DNA of 7,116 nt from JBNKDD01 sp050288085 (GTDB lineage: Bacteria; Chloroflexota; Anaerolineae; Aggregatilineales; UBA3940), in assembly GCA_050288085.1 (NCBI GenBank), contig JBNKDD010000296.1, positions 1 to 7,116 on the forward strand. The letters are read 5' to 3'. Of this stretch, positions 1 through 5,543 are shown in pieces. The notes under the pieces are model-generated. The model saw only the letters and a program-made list of their open reading frames with translations, did not search any database and was not told the origin of the DNA. Positions within the stretch are counted from its first letter, which is position 1; each line of letters starts with the position of its first letter. The translations under genes and the position numbers were made by a program.

Positions 1-50
1 ATCGACGTTTCGGGCGAATAGATTCAATATTAGACGGCACATTGGCCTAG

Positions 51-82
51 GCCGTGCTCCGAGGCGGAACGCGGCTTTTTTT
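51..82 (+). terminator. Intrinsic terminator or attenuator upstream of fabD
   Basis: A GCCGTG arm (51-56) pairs with CGCGGC (70-75) with one G-T wobble, then a C/A mismatch, then TCCG (58-61) pairs with CGGA (65-68) around an AGG loop. Seven T residues follow at once (76-82). This is a textbook Rho-independent terminator. It probably ends the transcript of a gene lying left of the window; a frame open from base 1 stops at TAG 19-21 and could be that gene's tail, but six codons cannot identify it. The U-tract ends only 26 nt before the fabD start, so the hairpin could also act as an attenuator in the fabD leader. Confidence 0.85.
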
Positions 83-108
83 ATTCTTAATCATCAGGAA
101 AGCGCACC

Positions 109-1059
109 ATGTTTGATCAGGCAACAACTGCTTTTCTTTTTCCTGGTCAGGGTTCACAGTTCGTGGGGATGGGCGCAGCTTTGGCGCAAGAATTCCGCGT
201 AGCCCGGCAGACTTTTGAAGAAGCCGACGATCTATTGGGATTCGCCCTCTCGGATTTGTGTTTCAATGGACCAGAGGAAAGGTTATCTGACACCGCCAAT
301 ACGCAACCGGCATTGTACGTTGCCGGGATCGCCACCCTGCGCACACTATACGAAGTGTGGGAAGCACCATTCCAACCGGCCTATGTGGCCGGTCACAGCC
401 TGGGTGAACTAACCGCTTTAACCGCCGCCGGGGCAATGAGTTTCCCGGATGGGCTCCAGTTGGTGCGCCGCCGTGGGGAATTGATGCGGGACGCTGACCA
501 GCACAGCCCTGGGGGAATGGCGGCTTTGCTTGGCCCCACGATAGAACAGGCCGAAGCCCTGTGTGCAGAAGCCCGCGAATCGGTTGGCGGGGTGCTGGTA
601 GTCGCCAATGATAACTGTCCCGGCCAGGTAGTGATCGCCGGAGCAGAGGATACGCTCACCGCAGCTATGGAGAAAGCAAGCGAATACGGGTCGAAAAAGA
701 CCGTGCGCCTGCCGATCAGCATTGCGGCTCACTCCCCATTGATGGAACGAGCCGCCGCCGATTTCCGGGCAGCGGCGGAGGCAACTCCATTCCACGCACC
801 CGTTATCCCCATCGTGGGCAATACCCAGGCTAAACCACTCACTACCGTAGAAGAAGCTCGAAATGAATTGGCAGCCCAACTGACCTCATCCGTGCGCTGG
901 ACAGAAAGCGTCCGGGCGATGATCGAGGCCGGGATTACCCAATTTGTGGAGTTGGGGAGCAAGGACGTGTTGACCAAACTGCTTAAGCGAATCGACCGCA
1001 GCGTCAGCGGTTACATGGTTGACTCCCCGGAACACTTGCAGGCACTGAAGGGCGATTGA
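109..1059 (+). CDS. fabD: Malonyl-CoA:ACP transacylase FabD
   Basis: Cytosolic enzyme that moves the malonyl group from malonyl-CoA to acyl carrier protein, supplying the extender unit for type II fatty acid synthesis. The 316 residues match the usual length (E. coli about 309). The N-terminal FPGQGSQ motif (11-17) is present, as is the GHSLGE elbow with nucleophile Ser97. By comparison with E. coli Ser92/Arg117/His201/Gln250, the partners are Arg122 (RRRGELM), His208 (AAHSPLM) and Gln257 (AAQL); all four are kept, so the enzyme should be active. The ATG start is supported by AGGAAAG at 96-102, 6 nt upstream. The gene is bracketed by two intrinsic terminators (51-82 and 1051-1078), so it looks like its own transcription unit rather than part of a fabH-fabD-fabG-acpP operon. 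I see no good promoter in the 26 nt between the first terminator and the start codon. Identity is secure. Confidence 0.97.
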   Translation: MFDQATTAFLFPGQGSQFVGMGAALAQEFRVARQTFEEADDLLGFALSDLCFNGPEERLSDTANTQPALYVAGIATLRTLYEVWEAPFQPAYVAGHSLGELTALTAAGAMSFPDGLQLVRRRGELMRDADQHSPGGMAALLGPTIEQAEALCAEARESVGGVLVVANDNCPGQVVIAGAEDTLTAAMEKASEYGSKKTVRLPISIAAHSPLMERAAADFRAAAEATPFHAPVIPIVGNTQAKPLTTVEEARNELAAQLTSSVRWTESVRAMIEAGITQFVELGSKDVLTKLLKRIDRSVSGYMVDSPEHLQALKGD

Positions 1060-1078
1060 GAAATCGCCTCTTTTATTT
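1051..1078 (+). terminator. Intrinsic terminator overlapping the fabD stop
   Basis: GGCGATT (1051-1057) pairs perfectly with AATCGCC (1062-1068) around a GAGA loop, followed by TCTTTTATTT (1069-1078). The fabD stop codon TGA (1057-1059) lies in the stem and loop, so coding and termination signals are merged. It should separate fabD transcription from fabG, which fits with the promoter found just downstream. Confidence 0.82.
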
Positions 1079-1095
1079 CCCGGCAGTGAGGTTGG

Positions 1096-1124
1096 TTGAA
1101 CTCCCTGATAAGCGGTGGTACAAT
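1096..1124 (+). promoter_or_regulatory. Housekeeping-sigma extended -10 promoter for fabG operon
   Basis: TTGAAC (1096-1101) is one mismatch from the TTGACA consensus, followed by a 17-nt spacer and TACAAT (1119-1124), one mismatch from TATAAT. The spacer ends in TGG, giving an extended -10 TGn element. Transcription should start near 1131, leaving a leader of about 38 nt before the fabG ATG. A perfect 8-bp palindrome TAGCGCTA (1140-1147) lies near +10 and could be a repressor site, but nothing else supports that. The promoter probably serves the whole fabG-asp23-nusB-tat cluster. Confidence 0.8.
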
Positions 1125-1168
1125 CGCCTCCGCTTTCACTAGCGCTAATTTGAGGGGTACAGGACTCT

Positions 1169-1918
1169 ATGAGCAGTTTGGATGAACGTATTGCTATCGT
1201 TACCGGTGGCTCGCGTGGTATCGGGCGAGCCATTGCATTGGAGTTGGCCCGGCGCGGCGCAACTGTCATCGTGAACTACAACAGCAATGCCGATGCCGCC
1301 AATGAGGTTGTTGCAAGCATTCAAGCACAAGGCGGGCAGGCCAAGGCGGTACAGGCGAACGTCGCCGACTTCTCACAGGCTGAATCGCTGATCAAAGGGA
1401 CGGTTTCCGAATTCGGCCAACTGGACATCCTGGTCAATAATGCAGGCACTACTCGTGATATGCTTATCATGATGATGCCTGAAGAAGACTGGGATCTTGT
1501 GCTCGAAACGAACTTGAAAAGCGTATTCAACTGCTCCAAAGCCGCCGTCAAATCGATGATGCGCAAGCGCTACGGGCGGATTGTTAACATCACATCGGTG
1601 GCCGGAATCGCCGGAAATGCCGGGCAGACCAATTACAGCGCCAGCAAAGCCGGTGTGATCGGCTTTACCAAAGCCCTAGCCCGTGAGGTCGCAACCCGGA
1701 AGATCACTGTCAACGCGGTGGCCCCCGGCTTTGTCCCGACCGATTTAACAGACATCGTACCTGACGATATTAAAGAAGCATCACTTCAGGCCATTCCACT
1801 CGGCAGATGGGGAACCCCGGAAGAAGTTGCCTATGCGGTTGCATTTCTGGCATCCGAAGAAGCAGCTTACATCACCGGGCAAACCTTATCAGTCGATGGT
1901 GGGATGGTAATGGGTTAA
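1169..1918 (+). CDS. fabG: 3-oxoacyl-ACP reductase FabG
   Basis: NADPH-dependent short-chain dehydrogenase/reductase that reduces 3-oxoacyl-ACP to 3-hydroxyacyl-ACP, the first reduction of fatty acid elongation, in the cytosol. The 249 residues are standard for FabG. The Rossmann cofactor motif TGGSRGIG is at 12-19 and NNAG at 90-93. The catalytic tetrad is Asn115, Ser143, Tyr156 and Lys160, the last two within the FabG-typical NYSASKAG. Arg134 and Arg177 align with the E. coli ACP-docking residues Arg129 and Arg172, which favours a true FabG over another SDR. The ATG follows GAGGGG (1152-1157) and AGGA (1161-1164). It is the first gene of a packed unit driven by the 1096-1124 promoter; the next gene starts 7 nt after its stop. 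Confidence 0.95.
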   Translation: MSSLDERIAIVTGGSRGIGRAIALELARRGATVIVNYNSNADAANEVVASIQAQGGQAKAVQANVADFSQAESLIKGTVSEFGQLDILVNNAGTTRDMLIMMMPEEDWDLVLETNLKSVFNCSKAAVKSMMRKRYGRIVNITSVAGIAGNAGQTNYSASKAGVIGFTKALAREVATRKITVNAVAPGFVPTDLTDIVPDDIKEASLQAIPLGRWGTPEEVAYAVAFLASEEAAYITGQTLSVDGGMVMG

Positions 1919-1925
1919 GAGAAAA

Positions 1926-2273
1926 ATGGAACCACAAGATACGATCACAATTGCACCATCCGTGCTGCTTACAATTGCCAAACACGCGGCAACTGAAGTT
2001 AAAGGTGTAGCCCGAATGGGACAAATCCCGGTTCAGGTTGGACGGCTACTGCGTGGCAATCCAATGGCAAACGGTGTCGTCCTGGAGATTGACGACAACC
2101 AGGTTTCACTCGACCTGTACCTGGTCGTTAAACCTAATGTCAATATGCGTGCCGTCAGCGAGGAAGTTCAAACTGCCGTTAAACGTTCGATTGAGGACCT
2201 GGTTGGTATGGATGTAGAAAAGATTGGCGTCCATGTTGAAGACGTTGATTACGTCGGTACATCCGACCAGTAG
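1926..2273 (+). CDS. Asp23/Gls24 family protein, YqhY-like
   Basis: Small protein of 115 residues built almost entirely of one Asp23 domain. It opens with an amphipathic stretch ending in the family-typical EVKGVARM (24-31), followed by alternating beta strands around VVLEI, VSLDLYLVV and the C-terminal IGVHVEDVDYV. There is no signal peptide or membrane segment, so it should be cytosolic. Family members include the staphylococcal envelope-stress protein Asp23 and Bacillus YqhY, whose gene sits between accBC and nusB and whose loss disturbs acetyl-CoA carboxylase activity. Here too it lies directly before nusB (14-nt gap) and directly after a fatty acid gene (7-nt gap), so YqhY is the better functional analogue; that role is inferred. 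The start is preceded by AAGAGAAAA with a short spacing. Molecular function is not established from sequence. Confidence 0.88.
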   Translation: MEPQDTITIAPSVLLTIAKHAATEVKGVARMGQIPVQVGRLLRGNPMANGVVLEIDDNQVSLDLYLVVKPNVNMRAVSEEVQTAVKRSIEDLVGMDVEKIGVHVEDVDYVGTSDQ

Positions 2274-2287
2274 AGAGTCCTGCCATC

Positions 2288-2749
2288 GTGGAAGTACGTC
2301 GCAAAGCCCGCTGCATGGCTTTACAAGCTTTATACGAAATTGACTGCACCGGCCATATGGTAGATGATGTGCTTGGTGAACGCCTGCTCGAAGAACCGCT
2401 TGGGCAGCGTGCCGAGTCCTTTCTCACCTCTTTGGTCAAAGGTGTCGTGCAAAATCAATCTGCATTGGACAGTCTGATACACCAACATGCCCCGGACTGG
2501 CCGGTTGAACAAATGGCCGTTATCGACCGTAACATCCTGCGGATTGCCATCTATGAACTAGCCCTGAGTGAGAAAATCCCCTTGAAGGTCGCCATTAATG
2601 AAGCCGTTGTTCTGGCAAAGACATTTGGCAGTGATAGTACACCCCGTTTCATCAACGGCGTGTTAGGCACCCTATCAACCAAGCAGGAACAGCTCATCTC
2701 TGCACTTAAAACGAGAGAAAACTTCGACTCTTCTTCCGAGGGCGATTAG
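2288..2749 (+). CDS. nusB: Transcription antitermination factor NusB
   Basis: NusB binds boxA RNA together with NusE (ribosomal protein S10) and joins the antitermination complex on rRNA operons. The 153 residues are close to the usual 130-160 and entirely helical in character. The basic N-terminus RRKAR (4-8), which contacts RNA in this family, leads into MALQALYEID (10-19). The conserved core DRNILRIAIYEL (80-91), PLKVAINEAV (98-107) and FINGVLG (121-127) are all clear. I chose the GTG at 2288 because the RRKAR segment is needed; starting at the internal ATG (2315) would remove it. GAGAG (2273-2277) is a weak ribosome binding site. The gene is embedded between the YqhY-like gene and the tat pair and should be co-transcribed with fabG. 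Confidence 0.93.
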   Translation: MEVRRKARCMALQALYEIDCTGHMVDDVLGERLLEEPLGQRAESFLTSLVKGVVQNQSALDSLIHQHAPDWPVEQMAVIDRNILRIAIYELALSEKIPLKVAINEAVVLAKTFGSDSTPRFINGVLGTLSTKQEQLISALKTRENFDSSSEGD

Positions 2750-2755
2750 CTCCTT

Positions 2756-3181
2756 ATGGATACAGTATGTGGCATTGGGCTGCCCGAACTCATTATTTTA
2801 GCCCTACTCGGATTCATTCTGATCGGCCCTGAACGGACGCGGGAGGTAGCCTTACAGGCAGGGAGACTACTTCGGAAAGTAACCGGATCAGACCTCTGGA
2901 CGGAGACCCAGGAGTTCTATCAATTTGTACGCGATCTACCTAACCGTTTGATGTCTATGGCCGAAGAACTGGAAGACGTACAATCTGAAATTAACGAAAC
3001 CAAGCGGCAAATTGACGAACAACTGCGCTTCGATGACACTTCACCCGGCAGCAAAGCTGGAGGTTCTGGACAGAAAGAGGTTATCGAAGACCCCTGGGGA
3101 ATTCGTAACGCGGTAGCACAAACCACATTTACCCCTCAAACTTCACCCACAGAAGACAATGACGAACTTCACGATCAATGA
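2756..3181 (+). CDS. tatB: Twin-arginine translocase TatA/TatB-family subunit, TatB-like
   Basis: Membrane component of the Tat system, which exports folded proteins carrying a twin-arginine signal. Of 141 residues, 9-23 form the single short transmembrane helix (GIGLPELIILALLGFILIG), with the family's Pro10-Glu11, followed by the hinge GPER (24-27) and an amphipathic helix (about 28-42). A charged helix or coiled coil spans about 66-92, and the last 50 residues are acidic, polar and probably disordered. The long helical region and the Glu in the membrane segment point to TatB rather than TatA, but the family boundary is soft and many bacteria have one protein doing both jobs. The start lies 6 nt after nusB; GAGGG (2738-2742) is a distant ribosome binding site. 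The end overlaps tatC by 23 nt, indicating translational coupling. Only one TatA/B gene is visible here; another may be elsewhere in the genome. Confidence 0.85.
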   Translation: MDTVCGIGLPELIILALLGFILIGPERTREVALQAGRLLRKVTGSDLWTETQEFYQFVRDLPNRLMSMAEELEDVQSEINETKRQIDEQLRFDDTSPGSKAGGSGQKEVIEDPWGIRNAVAQTTFTPQTSPTEDNDELHDQ

Positions 3182-4040
3182 TCTTATCAGCAACCTATCC
3201 AGCTTACCGGACTGGGTGGTAATTACAGCGGCTCTGGGCTTGAGCCTACTGGCAGCTTTTTTGTCGCTGATTACGAATCTCAAGAACCTTAAACCCCACC
3301 AACAACAGGAAGGCGACACCGGGATAGGCGGCTTAATCGATAACCCGGCTTCGGCGATGGAACACCTGCTCGAATTACGTAAGCGCCTGATCAACAGCAT
3401 CATCGCTATCGTTGTGGCGACCGTCGCTGCCGCCAGCCTGAGCGAACAGGTGATGGACTTGCTGGCCGCACCAATCGGCGGCGTTGACCAGTTGCAGATC
3501 ATCCAGGTGACAGAAGGGGTTTCAGTCTGGTTCCGGGTGTCTTTGACGGTGGGTGTTATCCTGGCCTCGCCCGCCGTGATCGCTCAGGTGTGGATTTTCC
3601 TGGCAGGTGGACTGCGACCCAGTGAACAGCGTCTGTTTTACTTGCTATTCCCCTTTGCAGTCGTCTTGTTTATCACAGGGGTAGTCTTTACTTATGTGAT
3701 GATGCTGCCCGTTGCCGTCCCCTTCCTGACCTCCTTTTTAGGGATCACCGCTCAACCCACAATTGACGACTACATCAGCTTTGTGACCAAGGTGTTATTA
3801 TATGTGGGCGCATCATTTGAGATGCCCCTGGTCTTTTTCGTACTTGCCCGAATGGGGGTGGTTAACGCCCAGATGCTTGTCAAGAATTGGCGGTTCGCCA
3901 TCGTTGGTATCGCCATTATGTCCGCCGTTGTCACCCCTACCCCAGACCCGATCAATATGGGGATTGTGTCTGCTCCGCTGGTCCTGCTCTACTTCCTGAG
4001 TATCATCATGGCTCTAATCGGCAGGCGAAAATCTGATTAA
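3159..4040 (+). CDS. tatC: Twin-arginine translocase TatC with N-terminal extension
   Basis: TatC is the polytopic Tat subunit that recognises the twin-arginine signal. The conserved core begins at MEHLLELRKRL (67-77), the usual start of the family, and has six hydrophobic segments. Landmarks are FLAGGL followed by Glu156 in PSEQRLF (matching E. coli Glu103), SFEMP with Glu221, and the TPTPDP turn (259-264). The protein is 293 residues against about 250 usually, because about 66 residues precede the core and carry an extra hydrophobic segment (about 19-39, beginning WVVITAALGLSLL). The ATG at 3159 lies within the upstream tat gene and continues in frame without a stop. An alternative start is Met67 (3357), but no Shine-Dalgarno precedes it and it would leave a 175-nt hole after the upstream stop. 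The extension is probably real but unproven. Confidence 0.93.
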   Translation: MTNFTINDLISNLSSLPDWVVITAALGLSLLAAFLSLITNLKNLKPHQQQEGDTGIGGLIDNPASAMEHLLELRKRLINSIIAIVVATVAAASLSEQVMDLLAAPIGGVDQLQIIQVTEGVSVWFRVSLTVGVILASPAVIAQVWIFLAGGLRPSEQRLFYLLFPFAVVLFITGVVFTYVMMLPVAVPFLTSFLGITAQPTIDDYISFVTKVLLYVGASFEMPLVFFVLARMGVVNAQMLVKNWRFAIVGIAIMSAVVTPTPDPINMGIVSAPLVLLYFLSIIMALIGRRKSD

Positions 4041-4060
4041 GTTGGAGCTATTTCCTGCAT

Positions 4061-4100
4061 AGTTGGACCATTCGATATAATATATTTGTACGGTCCAATT
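4061..4100 (+). promoter_or_regulatory. Inverted repeat enclosing a perfect -10 box
   Basis: AGTTGGACC (4061-4069) and GGTCCAATT (4092-4100) form a near-perfect inverted repeat (8 of 9 match, the ninth a G-T pair) with a 22-nt AT-rich centre. The centre contains TATAAT (4076-4081), a perfect -10. No convincing -35 lies 16-18 nt upstream (TTCCTG at 4052-4057 is the nearest candidate, 18 nt away), so an activator may be needed or the promoter may be weak. Transcription would begin near 4088, so the two arms would flank the RNA polymerase melting region, a typical repressor position. If read through from tatC it would instead form a stem with a large loop, but it has no T-tract and is a poor terminator. 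Confidence 0.55.
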
Positions 4101-4104
4101 CAAA

Positions 4105-4141
4105 CCCTTCGCAGCCCGGCTGCACCTTGCAGTGGCGAGGG
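4105..4141 (+). promoter_or_regulatory. Structured leader with mutually exclusive hairpins
   Basis: In the 5' leader of the cDPGS-like gene, GCAGC (4111-4115) pairs with GCTGC (4119-4123), and CTGCA (4120-4124) pairs with TGCAG (4128-4132). The two hairpins share CTGC at 4120-4123 and cannot form together. An outer stem CCCTTCGC (4105-4112) with GCGAGGG (4135-4141), with one bulged T, can enclose either, at the cost of a pair or two. The ribosome binding site AAGAGG (4153-4158) sits 12 nt beyond the structure. I do not recognise a known riboswitch class. The arms are short, so this may be chance. Confidence 0.35.
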
Positions 4142-4163
4142 CTATCTTACATAAGAGGTAGTT

Positions 4164-5477
4164 ATGACTCGCACACGTATCTTGATCATGGGAGCCGCCG
4201 GTCGCGACTTCCACAACTTTAACGTTCAATTCCGCAGCAACAATCAGTACGAAGTGGTAGCCTTCACGGCTACACAAATCCCCGACATCGACGGACGTCG
4301 ATACCCACCAGAACTGGCAGGTGATCTTTACCCGGAAGGTATCCCGATCTACGATGAAGCGGAGCTGCCCCAACTCATTGCCGAGCATCAGATCGATGAG
4401 GTCATCTTTGCTTACAGCGACGTGTCCCACGAATATGTGATGCATCGTGCCTCACAGGTCCTGGCAGCGGGGGCAAATTACCGGTTGCTGGGTGCAAAAG
4501 CCACTCAGGTTAAAAGTCACAAGCCGGTGGTATCCATCGGCGCGGTACGTACCGGCGCAGGTAAAAGCCAGACCACCCGTCTCGTTGCCGGAGTGTTACA
4601 GGCTATGGGGCATAAGGTGGTCGCTATCCGGCATCCGATGCCCTATGGCAATCTGGCTGAACAGGCCGTTCAGCGCTTTGCCGATTATGCCGATCTCGAT
4701 AAACATCAATGCACCATTGAGGAACGTGAAGAATACGAGCCGCACCTGGATAAAGGGATTATCGTCTATGCCGGCGTGGACTATGAGGCCATCCTCCGCC
4801 AGGCCGAGATGGAGGCCGATATCATCCTATGGGATGGTGGGAACAACGACTTCCCATTCTATGTATCGGATATGCATATCGTCATCGTTGATCCGCTCCG
4901 GCCCGGCCACGAGGTGACCTATCACCCTGGTGAGGCCAATCTGCGGATGGCAGATGTGGTCGTGATCAATAAAATTGATACAGCGGATTATGATAACATT
5001 GGTATCGTGCGCCAAAATGTTCAACGGGTTAACCCGGAAGCAGTGATCATAGAGGCAGCTTCACCGATTTTTGTCGATCATCCGGCAGCTATCCGGGGCA
5101 AACGAGTATTGGTGGTCGAAGATGGGCCAACCCTGACACATGGGGGAATGGCCTATGGCGCGGGGGTGGTCGCGGCACGGCGTTTTGGCGCTGCTCAGAT
5201 CATCGATCCACGCCCCTTCTCAGTTGGGGCTATTCAGAAAACCTACGCCAAATATCCAAACACCGGTGCAGTACTACCGGCGATGGGCTATGGCGCGGAA
5301 CAGATGGCCGACCTGGAAGCCACCATTAACCAATCAGACGCTGACCTGGTGATCGCAGCAACACCGATTGACCTGAACCGGATCATCAACGTAAAATTGC
5401 CAATGGAGCGGGTACGGTACGAACTCCAACCAATCGGCACGCCGACCCTGGGAGATTTGTTGAGAGACAACCTGTAA
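4164..5477 (+). CDS. Cyclic 2,3-diphosphoglycerate synthetase-like GTPase/NTPase
   Basis: A 437-residue soluble protein resembling the archaeal cyclic 2,3-diphosphoglycerate synthetase, which closes a phosphoanhydride ring at the expense of ATP. The N-terminal Rossmann-like domain begins ILIMGAAGRDFHNFN (6-20). A variant P-loop VRTGAGKSQTTR (128-139) has Gly133-Lys134-Ser135 but Val in place of the usual first Gly/Ala, which I believe is normal for this family. WDGGNNDFPF (223-232) is the most distinctive stretch, and NKID (269-272) resembles the GTPase G4 specificity motif. The length fits the family (about 440-460). Bacterial members are widespread and usually lack any shown cDPG activity, so the substrate here is unknown. 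The ATG has a good AAGAGG site 5 nt upstream. It appears to start its own transcription unit, with a TATAAT and inverted repeat upstream, and its neighbours do not reveal a pathway. Confidence 0.85.
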   Translation: MTRTRILIMGAAGRDFHNFNVQFRSNNQYEVVAFTATQIPDIDGRRYPPELAGDLYPEGIPIYDEAELPQLIAEHQIDEVIFAYSDVSHEYVMHRASQVLAAGANYRLLGAKATQVKSHKPVVSIGAVRTGAGKSQTTRLVAGVLQAMGHKVVAIRHPMPYGNLAEQAVQRFADYADLDKHQCTIEEREEYEPHLDKGIIVYAGVDYEAILRQAEMEADIILWDGGNNDFPFYVSDMHIVIVDPLRPGHEVTYHPGEANLRMADVVVINKIDTADYDNIGIVRQNVQRVNPEAVIIEAASPIFVDHPAAIRGKRVLVVEDGPTLTHGGMAYGAGVVAARRFGAAQIIDPRPFSVGAIQKTYAKYPNTGAVLPAMGYGAEQMADLEATINQSDADLVIAATPIDLNRIINVKLPMERVRYELQPIGTPTLGDLLRDNL

Positions 5478-5482
5478 ATCCT

Positions 5483-5516
5483 GTGGGGGCGCAGAGCAGA
5501 AAACTGTGCCCCCCAC
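5483..5516 (+). terminator. Strong hairpin without U-tract after cDPGS-like gene
   Basis: GTGGGGGCGCAG (5483-5494) pairs with CTGTGCCCCCCAC (5504-5516) through 12 base pairs, including one G-T wobble and one bulged C, around a nine-base AGCAGAAAA loop. It starts 5 nt after the upstream stop codon. No T-run follows (CATCAATCAG), so it is not a classic intrinsic terminator. It may be a U-less terminator, a 3'-end stabiliser or an element that reduces readthrough into the next gene, which starts 27 nt later. Confidence 0.55.
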
Positions 5517-5543
5517 CATCAATCAGTTCAGCATAGGCAGACT

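Noticed and set aside
1..21. Six open codons ending in TAG, a possible 3' end of an upstream gene.
   Set aside because: Too short to show coding character or identity; consistent with a gene ending before the 51-82 terminator but not supportable as an annotated CDS.
393..879. Two long minus-strand open frames opposite fabD.
   Set aside because: They mirror the well-supported fabD coding sequence, have low-complexity composition and no recognisable domains, so they are shadows.
1062..1130. Nine-base direct repeat AATCGCCTC at 1062-1070 and 1122-1130.
   Set aside because: One copy is the terminator arm and the other overlaps the -10 and start site; the length is compatible with chance and no third copy supports a shared function.
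4061..4100. Inverted repeat as the terminator of the tat operon.
   Set aside because: The loop would be 22 nt and no T-run follows; the perfect TATAAT inside makes a promoter/operator role more likely. The actual 3' end of the tat transcript is not visible.
4014..4445. Minus-strand open frame of 143 codons spanning the tatC/cDPGS-like spacer.
   Set aside because: It crosses the promoter and leader region and the start of a well-supported gene, and its translation shows no family features; no ribosome binding site or promoter supports it.
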